From: a virus
Direction: 5' to 3' (one strand)
Virus record (IMG/VR): IMGVR_UViG_3300032278_002495
Span: 1 to 22,995 of that record
DNA length: 22,995 nt
Shown here: one piece after another, positions 1-7,902 of the stretch
Layout: each line of letters starts with the position of its first letter
How positions within the stretch are numbered: position 1 is the first letter of the stretch
Notes under the pieces: generated by a model
Seen by the model: only the letters and a program-made list of their open reading frames with translations
Told to the model about the DNA's origin: nothing
The model's database searches: none
Program-made: the position numbers and the translations under genes

Positions 1-27
1 AACTCACTCTGAAGAGAGATTTTGCCG

Positions 28-642
28 ATGTCGAATTTGCAGATTGTCACTACGCCTGACGGGCGCGCCCTTGAGCACGATGGGCAGCAAATCCCGCTGC
101 CTGCGTTAGCCGTTGATGCCATCGTTCACGCTTACGCTACCCCCGCTGGACTGTGGGCGGGCGTGCAGAAGCCCGGCGAGCCGCGCCCCGTCTATCCTGG
201 CGGCGGTGGGCAAAAGCTGCGGAGCGTTGAGCTAGAGGCCGATGCGGTCGCACTGCTTGAGGCGGAGCGTAATCGTAAGCAGGCCGACTTAAACGCTGCG
301 CGTGATGACGCCTTTGCGGCAGGGATGCTCTACCAGTTTGATAACGGCGACGATGTCGTTCAGACGCGCCCGCAAGATCAGATCAACCTTATAGGGTTGT
401 CAGCGAAGGCACAGCGACAAATAGCGGCAGGTGACAACACGCCAATGCCGTTTCGTGGCTTATCCAACGAAACGCGACTGTTAGAGCCTCGCGAGATGGA
501 CGCCATGGCTATGACCGCGCTTGCTCACATCGAAGGCATATACGCGCGAAGCTGGGCGAGAAAAGACGCTGTAGATGCAGCGACAACCCAGGCGGAGATC
601 GACGCTATTAGCTGGGAGGTAGGCAGTGAAGATCCAGCATAG
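28..642 (+). CDS. DUF4376 tail-associated protein
   Basis: Predicted 204-residue phage protein. The C-terminal half (about residues 85-200) has the features of DUF4376: a charged helix, an RDxAFAAG stretch, a DxVQTRxQDQINL segment, a PFR motif, and the ending YARSWARKDAVDAA. DUF4376 is common in tail fibre assembly or tail fibre proteins of tailed phages; its biochemistry is not established. I chose the ATG at 28 because GAAGAGAG at 11-18 is well spaced for it; a TTG at 22 would be too close. The stop overlaps the next gene by 17 bases, which indicates translational coupling in the late operon. The family call is from remembered motifs, not a search. Confidence 0.8.
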   Translation: MSNLQIVTTPDGRALEHDGQQIPLPALAVDAIVHAYATPAGLWAGVQKPGEPRPVYPGGGGQKLRSVELEADAVALLEAERNRKQADLNAARDDAFAAGMLYQFDNGDDVVQTRPQDQINLIGLSAKAQRQIAAGDNTPMPFRGLSNETRLLEPREMDAMAMTALAHIEGIYARSWARKDAVDAATTQAEIDAISWEVGSEDPA

Positions 643-2293
643 CGCCTTTCGTGGCGAGCTACCGATTCTTGATCCTCGCCTGCTGCCTGAGAATAACGCG
701 CAGGTAGCGCGCAATGTTTACCTGAAGCGCGGCACGCTGCGGCCTGAGAAAGCCCCTTCCACGGTGGTATCACTGCCAGGCGTTACCAGCCCCGCCAACT
801 TGTACCACTATGACGTGGGTAGCGATGGCGATGGATTCTGGTTTTCCTGGGGGCAGTCTTATGATGTTGACGTGGTTCGCTCGCCGATTGCCAGCGATGC
901 TTATGCCCGGGTGTACTGGACAGGGCAGGGTCCGCCTAAAATGTCATCGCTCGATATGGCAACCGGCGGGAGTGGGCCATACCCCTCTAGCTGGTATCAG
1001 TTGGGCGTACCAGCACCCAGTGAAGCGCCCAGCGTTGCCACGCCATCTGATCGTGTCCCTCCCGAGCCTATCCGCAACGAACAAGGCGATGTGATTGAAG
1101 AGATCACGTTCCCGCCAAGAACCTCGCTGGAAACCGTTTATGTAGTGACCTGCGTTACGCGCTTTGGTGAGGAAGGCCCGCCAAGCAATCCGTCTGGCTT
1201 TATTTCGCGCTGGGACAGTGGCGAAGATATTCCAGCAGGCGGCTCGGTTGAGGTAAGCCTGCCCAGCATTCCGAGCGGCAACTTTGATATTGTCGCCAAA
1301 AGGATTTACCGCGCAGAGAGCGGCGGGCAGTACCAAATGGTGGCCGAGGTAGACGCGTCGGCAGCGAGTTACACCGATGGCGTTAATTCAGCAGCGCTGG
1401 GCGTTACACTGCAAAGCCTGGAATGGGACATGCCGCCTGCACAGTTAACCGGCTTAACGCAGCTTCCTAACGGCATATTGGCAGGGTTCTTTGATAGCAC
1501 CCTAGCGTTTAGCGAAGCCTATCGACCCCACGCCTGGCCAGTGGGTTACCAGCTGGCGTTCGATGATCCTATTGTCGGTATCGCATCGATCAGCGTCGGC
1601 TTGGTCGTTGTGACTACCGGGCAGCCCTGGCTGGTGACTGGCTCGAGCCCAGCCGCTATGTCGCAAATGCAGCTTGACGTTAACCAATCCTGCGTTGCCA
1701 AGCGCTCCCTGGTAGACATGGGCGGCTTTGCGCTCTACGCCTCTCCGGATGGTATTGTGGCGGCTGGTGGTGACGGCGCCCGAGTGGTAACGCGAGAGCT
1801 ATTTACTCGCGAGCAGTGGCAAGCACTAAACCCTAGCACCATTCACGCGTACCGCCACGATGGCCGCTATCTAGCGTTTTACAGCGGTGGCTGCTTTGCG
1901 CTCACGCTGGGCCAGGGCGTGGAGTTTTACGACCTGAGCGCAAGCGGTGGTTACTACGATGTCACGCGCGACATACTGTATCTTATCCAAGGCGGCAGCG
2001 TTTCAGCCTGGGGTGAGGGTGAGGCCATGACGTATACATGGCGGTCACGACTACACGAAATACCGCCAGGCGCTGCAGGGTTTAGCTGTGCCAAGGTGAT
2101 TGCTAGCCAGTATCCGGTAACGCTTCGCGTGATTGCCGATGGAGAGATGGTTCTTGAGCATGAGGTGATCGACGCACATCTCTTCCGATTGCCCGCAGGC
2201 TACACGCTGTCGCGAAACTGGGAAATTGAAGTGTCCGGCAGCCACGAAGTGCACTCCGTGCAAGTCTCAACGTCGCCGGGAGAGCTCATTTAA
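626..2293 (+). CDS. virion structural protein, propeller-like tail/nozzle candidate
   Basis: 555-residue protein starting at GTG 626, with GGGAGG just upstream and its start inside the end of the preceding gene. The N-terminus (LPENNAQVARNVYLKRGTLRPEKAP) is the 'all loci become annotated with a value' type of opening seen in podovirus beta-rich tail proteins such as P22 gp10-like or T7 nozzle-like families. The rest is rich in short beta repeats with YxxxG and fibronectin-like segments around residues 165-260, then a propeller-like series (VGLVVVTTGQPWLVTG, FALYASPDGIVAAGG). No signal peptide or membrane segment is visible. The position just before the tail fibre fits a tail-hub or nozzle role. 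The structural role is inferred; only a virion protein of the late operon is well supported. Confidence 0.6.
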   Translation: MKIQHSAFRGELPILDPRLLPENNAQVARNVYLKRGTLRPEKAPSTVVSLPGVTSPANLYHYDVGSDGDGFWFSWGQSYDVDVVRSPIASDAYARVYWTGQGPPKMSSLDMATGGSGPYPSSWYQLGVPAPSEAPSVATPSDRVPPEPIRNEQGDVIEEITFPPRTSLETVYVVTCVTRFGEEGPPSNPSGFISRWDSGEDIPAGGSVEVSLPSIPSGNFDIVAKRIYRAESGGQYQMVAEVDASAASYTDGVNSAALGVTLQSLEWDMPPAQLTGLTQLPNGILAGFFDSTLAFSEAYRPHAWPVGYQLAFDDPIVGIASISVGLVVVTTGQPWLVTGSSPAAMSQMQLDVNQSCVAKRSLVDMGGFALYASPDGIVAAGGDGARVVTRELFTREQWQALNPSTIHAYRHDGRYLAFYSGGCFALTLGQGVEFYDLSASGGYYDVTRDILYLIQGGSVSAWGEGEAMTYTWRSRLHEIPPGAAGFSCAKVIASQYPVTLRVIADGEMVLEHEVIDAHLFRLPAGYTLSRNWEIEVSGSHEVHSVQVSTSPGELI

Positions 2294-2316
2294 TAACGCC
2301 TAGCCGTGAGGCTCGC

Positions 2317-3975
2317 ATGAATAATCGACGTAAGACGCTGCCCCCGATTGACCCCAAGACCGACCCGAAGCTGCGCCCGCTTCTCGAAGCGCTTAAGGAA
2401 ATCACTGAAACCGGTGACGGCGTGCGCGGTGATCCTATGGATCGCAAGCTGACGATTCGCGACTTGGTGGATGCAGGGCTAGCCCGCCTCAGGCCAGGCA
2501 GCATGACGGAGTTTGGCCCCGCTGATGACGAGGCCATCGACAACGACCCGCCTGGTTCAACGCTGATTCCGCCGCGCCCAACAGGCTTTAACGCTATCGG
2601 AAGCTTTGGCTATATTGTGCTGTCCTGGGATATTCCCGGTGACCAGTATCTTAATCATGCCTTTACCAATATCTATCGCAGCGAGACCGACAACTTCGCT
2701 AATGCGGAGATGATAGGCCGCGATACTGGGATGATGTATACCGATCATATCCGAGAGGTTGAGGAGGATGGCGTTGGGTTTTACTACTGGATCACCTTTA
2801 CCAGCACGGAGGACATGGAAGGGCCAGCCAACAGCACTAGCGGTACCTATGCCGAAGTCATTCCGGATATTGGTTTTTTGCTGGATAAGCTTTCTGGCCA
2901 GGTAAACGAAGAGGTGTTGACGCCTGCTTTTAAAAATAGGCTTGATGGCTTTCAGGAAACAATCAGTGATTTAGGCGACCGTTATACGCTGTCGGTGACC
3001 AACAACGGGTACGTTTCTGGCTTTACCATCTTCAATACTGGGCAGCAAAGCGACTTCGCTGTCTTGGCAGACCGCTTTACGATAGCCAATCAGTTTGGCG
3101 ATGAACGTCATCCATTCTTTGTGACCGGCGGAAAGACCTACATTGATACCGCATTTATCAGAAACGCATCCATTCAAGAAGGCCAGCTTGGCCCTATATC
3201 GTTTGGCAAAATAACCGATAGTCGCGGGAATCCTGTTACTACCGTTGCAGGCAAGCTAAAGGGTGAGCTGATTGAGGCGGATAATTTAAGCGTTGCTGAA
3301 GCAGCAAAGTTTTATGGCAACGTTTTTTCAAATAATTTTCGGTCAGGTGTTTCTGGCTGGGCGATATACCAGAGCGGTAACTTCGAGCTAAACGAGGGGC
3401 GCATTAGAAACTCGGTTCAGATTGGCAATACGACGGCTGGCGATATAGCTCAGGGCGTAGGTAGTATTAATAACTGGACGCGCCCCGATTCTACGCTGAT
3501 AGATGGCAACAAGATATTCACCGGCGATGCATACGTCGATACTTTGCAGATCAAGGGTCAAGCTGTAACAGTGCCTGTGGCTTCTTTCACTGAATCTGGG
3601 ATAAGTTTAGGTACTAACTGGACTACCGTACAAACACTTTGGGTTAGTCGTGCCAATGCTCCTATACATCTGACGTTTGGTTGTTCTTGTCGCGCAGACG
3701 ACTCATCGTCGGCAGTTGCCGATGCGTCTGTATCTGCCCGGTTGGTAATAAACTATCGGGAGGCTGCGGTCTATAACACAATCGTCAGTGACTCTGCTAG
3801 GGCATATAACACCGGTTCGGGGACTGTATTTGCGCGCGCACGTGGCTTGTTTTCGGGAGGCTATCTGTTAGGCGCTGGTACTGGCGCAGCTATAGTGCAA
3901 ATACAACTGTCCCGAACTGGAAACTCGGGTGGTGCCTTTAATCGCTTCATTCAAGCACTTACCGTTAAGAGGTAA
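2317..3975 (+). CDS. tail fibre / J-like host-specificity protein
   Basis: 552 residues. Residues about 85-180 form a fibronectin type III-like domain (YIVLSWDIPGD, FTNIYRSETDNF, YYWITFTSTEDMEGP). Residues about 205-290 match the central straight-fibre module of lambda J-type tail tip proteins: RYTLSVTNNGYVSGF, then an LADRFTIA and FFVTGGKTYIDTAFIRNASI pattern. The C-terminal 250 residues are a variable beta-rich, Ser/Thr/Gly-rich region, probably the receptor-binding tip. A GAGG sits six bases before ATG 2317. From about 2850 onward the DNA turns AT-rich, unlike the operon around it, which suggests exchange of the receptor-binding part. The likely job is host recognition at the cell surface. 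Confidence 0.75.
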   Translation: MNNRRKTLPPIDPKTDPKLRPLLEALKEITETGDGVRGDPMDRKLTIRDLVDAGLARLRPGSMTEFGPADDEAIDNDPPGSTLIPPRPTGFNAIGSFGYIVLSWDIPGDQYLNHAFTNIYRSETDNFANAEMIGRDTGMMYTDHIREVEEDGVGFYYWITFTSTEDMEGPANSTSGTYAEVIPDIGFLLDKLSGQVNEEVLTPAFKNRLDGFQETISDLGDRYTLSVTNNGYVSGFTIFNTGQQSDFAVLADRFTIANQFGDERHPFFVTGGKTYIDTAFIRNASIQEGQLGPISFGKITDSRGNPVTTVAGKLKGELIEADNLSVAEAAKFYGNVFSNNFRSGVSGWAIYQSGNFELNEGRIRNSVQIGNTTAGDIAQGVGSINNWTRPDSTLIDGNKIFTGDAYVDTLQIKGQAVTVPVASFTESGISLGTNWTTVQTLWVSRANAPIHLTFGCSCRADDSSSAVADASVSARLVINYREAAVYNTIVSDSARAYNTGSGTVFARARGLFSGGYLLGAGTGAAIVQIQLSRTGNSGGAFNRFIQALTVKR

Positions 3976-3978
3976 TTT

Positions 3979-4338
3979 ATGTTCAATAGATATGCTTTTG
4001 TTTCAGTTGAAGGTCGTATAGAAAGCATCATTTCTGGGCCGATGCGTTATGTCGAGTGTAGTAGTGAGATAAGGGACACAACTCATTACTTTGACAATAC
4101 ATTGGGCGTTATTTGTAGAAAGGAAGCACTCAATTATCAGCAAAACACTAGAGGATTGGTCGTTACTTTTGAAGGGGTTCCGTCTGGTGTAAAGGTTGAA
4201 ACCAACGGCATGGAAACTATTGCGGATAATGAACCGCTAGTGATTGAGTATGATGTTCCGGGCACTTATACGATCATCTTTAGTGGACACGTTCGTTATC
4301 TAGATCATGAGCTGGAGGTGACGGTTGGCAACGCTTAA
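3979..4338 (+). CDS. small tail-fibre-linked hypothetical protein
   Basis: 119 residues, not recognised. It opens with a strand-rich segment (MFNRYAFVSVEGRIESIISGP) and ends with a beta-sandwich-like region (VTFEGVPSGVKVETNGMETI, YDVPGTYTIIFSGHVRYLDHELEVTVGNA) that resembles an Ig-like or carbohydrate-contact fold. It starts three bases after the tail fibre stop, with AGAGG overlapping that stop as ribosome site. GC content is clearly lower than in the flanking virion genes, the same as in the fibre C-terminus, so the two probably moved together. A fibre chaperone or fibre-tip partner is plausible but unproven. Confidence 0.65.
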   Translation: MFNRYAFVSVEGRIESIISGPMRYVECSSEIRDTTHYFDNTLGVICRKEALNYQQNTRGLVVTFEGVPSGVKVETNGMETIADNEPLVIEYDVPGTYTIIFSGHVRYLDHELEVTVGNA

Positions 4339-4702
4339 AGCCAGTACGTTTAATGATCGTGATAGCGCCGAACGCCACTTTCTCGGCCTTGTGGATCAGG
4401 GGGCAGAGAACGCTCGTATGCGACATTTGACTCCTGGCTCTGGGCAGTCGATGACATATGAGGTCAAGTACCAAGAGGCGTTGGCTGGTGGCGGCCCAAT
4501 GCTTGCTGCCGAAGCCGAAGCGTTGGATATGACTGTGCAGGAAGTTATCGACTCGGTGCTTATGGCGCGTCAGCAGTGGCAAGTGCTAGGCGCTCAGATT
4601 GAAGCGGCGCGATTAAAAGCCAAGAAGGCTATCCGCGAAGCGCAAACTGCTGCGGAAATGCACCGCATCGCCAGCGAGCTACAACACCAGCTTACGCCGT
4701 AA
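4325..4702 (+). CDS. small helical tail/fibre-assembly-type protein
   Basis: 125 residues, starting with TTG at 4325 inside the previous gene; GGAGG at 4314-4318 gives correct spacing and decides this unusual start. After a short N-terminal part (MATLKASTFNDRDSAERHFL) a helix-rich region follows, with LEAARLKAKKAIREAQTA-like charged heptads near the C-terminus. Short proteins of this kind follow tail fibre genes in many temperate phages and often act in fibre assembly, but I cannot name a family. The 14-base overlap implies coupled translation with the upstream gene. GC content returns to the operon average here. Confidence 0.6.
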   Translation: MATLKASTFNDRDSAERHFLGLVDQGAENARMRHLTPGSGQSMTYEVKYQEALAGGGPMLAAEAEALDMTVQEVIDSVLMARQQWQVLGAQIEAARLKAKKAIREAQTAAEMHRIASELQHQLTP

Positions 4703-4746
4703 CCTGCTACACTATCCCTTTAAATTGCCCCACCGTGAGGTGCCGC

Positions 4747-5232
4747 ATGCCCCGCCAGAATGAAGCTGCGTTTATACGCGGCGCACTGCAAAATAATGAA
4801 AGCGCCGCTGCCTTCTGCGAGTCGCTTTTCCGCATTTCTCAGACCCTCGATGACCTGATCGATAAAGATAATCCAGTGACGGATGCGACGCTTATCCGTA
4901 CGTTCTGGGAAGCGCTGATCGAGCTGCCCGCTAACCCGTTCTATCGCCAGCACGAGCCCTACCTTCGCCCACTAATGGCTAGCGCATTACAAGACTGGCG
5001 AGATAGCGCGTGCCTTGAGCGCACCGACAATCACCACTACCGCTCGATTGCCTTTGTGTTGCGCGACCAGCTCGCCACGGTACTGATCCAGTGCGCCTAC
5101 TTGGTAGGTGGTTACGATTGGATGAGTCAGGTCAGCGTGCCGGTTCGTCAGCATATTCACGAAGATACACTTGGCGATTACATGGCATCGCTCAACAAGA
5201 CGCCAGCAGTAGACGAGGAGGCAAGCCAATGA
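4747..5232 (+). CDS. conserved phage protein with DDLIDKD motif
   Basis: 161 residues, all-helical by composition. ATG 4747 is preferred over an upstream in-frame GTG at 4735 because GAGG at 4737-4740 is spaced six bases before it. Proteins of this size and pattern (FCESLFRISQTLDDLIDKD, FWEALIELPANPFYRQH, LASVLIQCAYLVGGYDW-like ending) recur in podovirus late regions just upstream of the ejection proteins, and their role is not known to me. The DDLIDKD segment at about residues 34-40 superficially resembles the first Asp-rich motif of isoprenoid synthases; no second Asp-rich motif is obvious. The stop overlaps the next start as ATGA. Confidence 0.7.
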   Translation: MPRQNEAAFIRGALQNNESAAAFCESLFRISQTLDDLIDKDNPVTDATLIRTFWEALIELPANPFYRQHEPYLRPLMASALQDWRDSACLERTDNHHYRSIAFVLRDQLATVLIQCAYLVGGYDWMSQVSVPVRQHIHEDTLGDYMASLNKTPAVDEEASQ

Positions 5233-5894
5233 GCGGCGGTGGCGGTGGAGACAACAGCGTTAAAGATACGCCCGAACAACGAGAGCTGGCAGCGGTCGCG
5301 GCGGAGAAGTGGAACTTTGCCCAAGAGAAGTTAGCGCCGCTTGAGAACGCTTATATGGAAAGCGTGGGCGATATGACCAGCAATGCCAACATGAGCTACA
5401 TCGCTGGCCGCACCATGCAGAGCCAGCAGCAGGCCACAGGCGAGGCGAACCAGCAGGTGGGGGCGCAGCTCGGGCAGGCAGGTATTAACCCTGCTAGCGG
5501 CCGCTATCAGTCGGCGATGAGTGGCATTGCTCTTGGCGGCGCCAACGCAGGCGGCGAAACCCTTGGGCGCGCACAGTTCGAGCAGGAGAATCAGCAGATT
5601 CGGGGCCTGCAAAACATCGTGGCGATTGGCCAGGGTCAAGCGGGGCAGGCACAGCAAGGCTTATCGAATGTTGCCAGCCAATCAGCCGCCGATGCCCGCC
5701 AGTCAGCGGCGAATCAGTTCAATCGACGCAGCGCTAATTTGCAGCTTCTAGGTCAGGTTGCAGGCGCCGGTACAGCTTACGGCTTGAACGGCGCCGGTAG
5801 TGCCCCGCCAGCCGCAGGTCTTGATCTTTACCAGCAAGCCAATACGGGAAGCGTAGCTCCCGGTCAGGGTGCTGGCTACTTTGGCGGTTTCTAA
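5229..5894 (+). CDS. internal virion (ejection) protein, Gly/Gln/Ala-rich
   Basis: 221 residues starting at ATG 5229, whose ATGA overlaps the previous stop; GAGGAGG lies seven bases upstream. The first residues are glycine-rich (MSGGGGGDNS). Residues about 15-60 are helical (EQRELAAVAAEKWNFAQEKLAPLENAYME), then a long low-complexity Ala/Gln/Gly region follows with repeated QAQQ/GQAGQ stretches. The composition, lack of signal peptide and position upstream of other Gln-rich proteins match small DNA-ejection proteins of podoviruses. A role in the ejectosome that carries DNA across the envelope is inferred from context; no named domain is visible. Confidence 0.6.
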   Translation: MSGGGGGDNSVKDTPEQRELAAVAAEKWNFAQEKLAPLENAYMESVGDMTSNANMSYIAGRTMQSQQQATGEANQQVGAQLGQAGINPASGRYQSAMSGIALGGANAGGETLGRAQFEQENQQIRGLQNIVAIGQGQAGQAQQGLSNVASQSAADARQSAANQFNRRSANLQLLGQVAGAGTAYGLNGAGSAPPAAGLDLYQQANTGSVAPGQGAGYFGGF

Positions 5895-5903
5895 GGAGGC
5901 GCT

Positions 5904-6380
5904 ATGCAATACCAGCCAACGCTAGGACAGATCAACTATGCCCCCTCAGAAATTGCTCAACAGCGAGTAGACCCAGACCAAGCTATGCGCGGCGACCAGG
6001 GAGCGTCAAAGCTACTTGGTCAACTCAATCGCGCCCAGTGGACTGACTGGAAAAACCGCTTTGCTCCTTATGTTGATGAACTTGCCCGAGTGGCTCAGGA
6101 CAGTAGCGCACCGGGCACGGCTGCTGCTAACGCCAGTAATGCTATGGGCATGGCGTATGACGCTAACCAGCAGGGGCTAGCTATGCAGCGCCAAGGATTC
6201 GGCATCAACCTAACGCCACAGCAGCAAGCGGCAGAACAGCGCCGCACCAGCGTTGAGCGCAGCGCCTCAATGGTGAGCGCAGGCAACGAAGCACGCATCT
6301 CTGCCCAAGATCGCCAGGACGCCATTCTGGCGGGCGGCATGGGCCTCTCCAATATTCCTGACCGGGTGATGAACCAATGA
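5904..6380 (+). CDS. internal virion (ejection) protein, Gln/Ala-rich
   Basis: 158 residues, start ATG 5904 preceded by a strong AAGGAGG. N-terminal half includes a helical segment (GASKLLGQLNRAQWTDWKNRFAPYVDELARVAQD); the C-terminal half is Gln/Ala/Arg-rich and probably coiled (QQQAAEQRRTSVERSASM). No membrane segment or enzyme motif is visible. It lies nine bases after its upstream partner and overlaps the next gene by ATGA, so the cluster is likely made in fixed ratios. Assignment as a virion-internal or scaffold-like protein rests on composition and position. Confidence 0.55.
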   Translation: MQYQPTLGQINYAPSEIAQQRVDPDQAMRGDQGASKLLGQLNRAQWTDWKNRFAPYVDELARVAQDSSAPGTAAANASNAMGMAYDANQQGLAMQRQGFGINLTPQQQAAEQRRTSVERSASMVSAGNEARISAQDRQDAILAGGMGLSNIPDRVMNQ

Positions 6381-6616
6381 GCTACGGACTATTAGGCCTT
6401 CGCCAGCAAATGGAAGGCCAAGCCATGCAAGGATTAAGCGACCTCGCAGGCCAGCAGCGTAAAGCCAAGCTGCAAGAGGACCAGATGAAGCAGGCCGAGC
6501 GCGCCCAGAAGATGAGTGCCGTCGGCACCGGCGCAGGTATCGGCATGATGGCCGGTGGGCCAGTAGGCGCTGCGATTGGCGCGGGCGTTGGCTTTCTCGC
6601 CAGCTCAATCTTTTAG
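6377..6616 (+). CDS. small glycine-zipper virion protein
   Basis: 79 residues, starting at ATG 6377 in an ATGA overlap. The first 48 residues form a charged helix (QRKAKLQEDQMKQAERAQKM). Residues about 50-79 form a hydrophobic glycine-zipper segment, GAGIGMMAGG then GAAIGAGVGF, ending in LASSIF. Glycine zippers commonly pack in membranes. In an ejection cluster this could be the piece that inserts into the inner membrane when DNA enters, but that is inference. A holin role is less likely, because no lysis partner is adjacent and the N-terminus is long and charged. Confidence 0.65.
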   Translation: MSYGLLGLRQQMEGQAMQGLSDLAGQQRKAKLQEDQMKQAERAQKMSAVGTGAGIGMMAGGPVGAAIGAGVGFLASSIF

Positions 6617-6625
6617 GAGGTCACT

Positions 6626-7885
6626 ATGGCAGGACTCGATACACGCGGCTTGGCCAGTGGCTTTGCACAAGGCTTTGGGCTGATGAACCAGTATCAGCAA
6701 CAGCAATTCCAGAATGAGCGCGCTGAAAAACAGGATGCGATGCAAGCCGAGCAATTCGACATGCAGAAGCAACAGTTCAGTGCCCAGCAAGAAGATGTGC
6801 AGCGGCAGCGCGATATGGAAGAAATACAGTTCACGCTCGGCAAGATCGGCTCCGGCATGGACGTCGCCGAAGACGAGCTGGAAACCCTGCGCCGGTACCC
6901 GAAGTTTTGGGCCGCGCTAGACCCGCAGACAGACGCGTCGATCAACCAGGCCATGGCAGTGATTGACCCTGATGCCACTGTCGACGCCAACGACCCCGAA
7001 AGCCTGGCAGCGCTAAATCAAATGTTTGGCGCCGAGATTAACCGTGGCGAGGGTGGGCAAAAACGTGTGGTGGGCATGTACCCCGGCACGGACGGGCAGA
7101 GCGTCATGCTTGAGCTGGAAGTAGTGGGCGAGGACGGCAATACCTACCGAGCGCCGATGACCGAAGGGCGCGGTACCGCTGATGACGACCTGGTTAAAGC
7201 GGTGCCGATCGAAGCGCTGGTGGAGCAGGTGCAGGGGATGCGCTTACTTCGCAACACCATGCGCACGCCAGAAGCCCAGCAGCGTGCGACACAAGTGCTT
7301 GGTTTATTGCGCGGTGATAGCAACGAGCGTTGGGAGCAAGTGCAAGGCCCGGGCGGCTCTATCCTGCAGCGTAATACGGTGACCGGCGAAACTAAGCAGG
7401 TGCTAGGACGCGCGCCACGCGCCGCTGGTGGCAGCGGCAGCACACCAAGCCGTATTCAGGAGGCGCAAGCGCTGGTGGATCGCGAGGTGTACCCAACCTT
7501 TGCAGAAGCCTACGAAGCGGTGCGCGCCAGGGCTGGACAAAATAACCCTGCAGCTAATGCTCGTGACGAACTGGACTACGAGCTTAATCAGCTAGAAAGC
7601 ATTATGAGTATACTTAATGACCCTTTATCCCGAAACCGGCTAAGCGAAGAAGACCTTCAGCGCTACGAGCAAAGAGCGGCGGCTATTCAGGAGCGCATAC
7701 CTAACCTTGAGCGGCAGGCATTTAATAGAAGCGCCGAGCCAGCCGGTCAGCGAACGCCTGCCCCGAGCGCCTCTCCACAGTCACAGCCGCAGCCTGAGCG
7801 TGAGCGCGGCTTAAGGCCTGGACCAGCACCTAGCGAAGAAACTGACGAAGACCCTGCTGCTGCCATTTTGAACAAATACTTCTAA
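6626..7885 (+). CDS. internal virion (ejection) protein, coiled-coil N-terminus
   Basis: 419 residues; AGGAGG precedes ATG 6626. Residues about 18-75 are extremely Gln-rich and probably coiled coil (NQYQQQQFQNERAEKQDAMQ). A mixed alpha/beta middle region follows (about 100-260), then an acidic/Pro-rich linker and the short tail ILNKYF. There is no signal peptide. It lies directly before the giant polyvalent protein, the usual place for a second large ejection protein. It may form the periplasmic or inner-membrane part of a DNA-delivery tube, as ejection proteins do in T7 and P22, but sequence alone does not show this. Confidence 0.6.
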   Translation: MAGLDTRGLASGFAQGFGLMNQYQQQQFQNERAEKQDAMQAEQFDMQKQQFSAQQEDVQRQRDMEEIQFTLGKIGSGMDVAEDELETLRRYPKFWAALDPQTDASINQAMAVIDPDATVDANDPESLAALNQMFGAEINRGEGGQKRVVGMYPGTDGQSVMLELEVVGEDGNTYRAPMTEGRGTADDDLVKAVPIEALVEQVQGMRLLRNTMRTPEAQQRATQVLGLLRGDSNERWEQVQGPGGSILQRNTVTGETKQVLGRAPRAAGGSGSTPSRIQEAQALVDREVYPTFAEAYEAVRARAGQNNPAANARDELDYELNQLESIMSILNDPLSRNRLSEEDLQRYEQRAAAIQERIPNLERQAFNRSAEPAGQRTPAPSASPQSQPQPERERGLRPGPAPSEETDEDPAAAILNKYF

Positions 7886-7902
7886 TCAAGAAGGAGCCGC
7901 GT

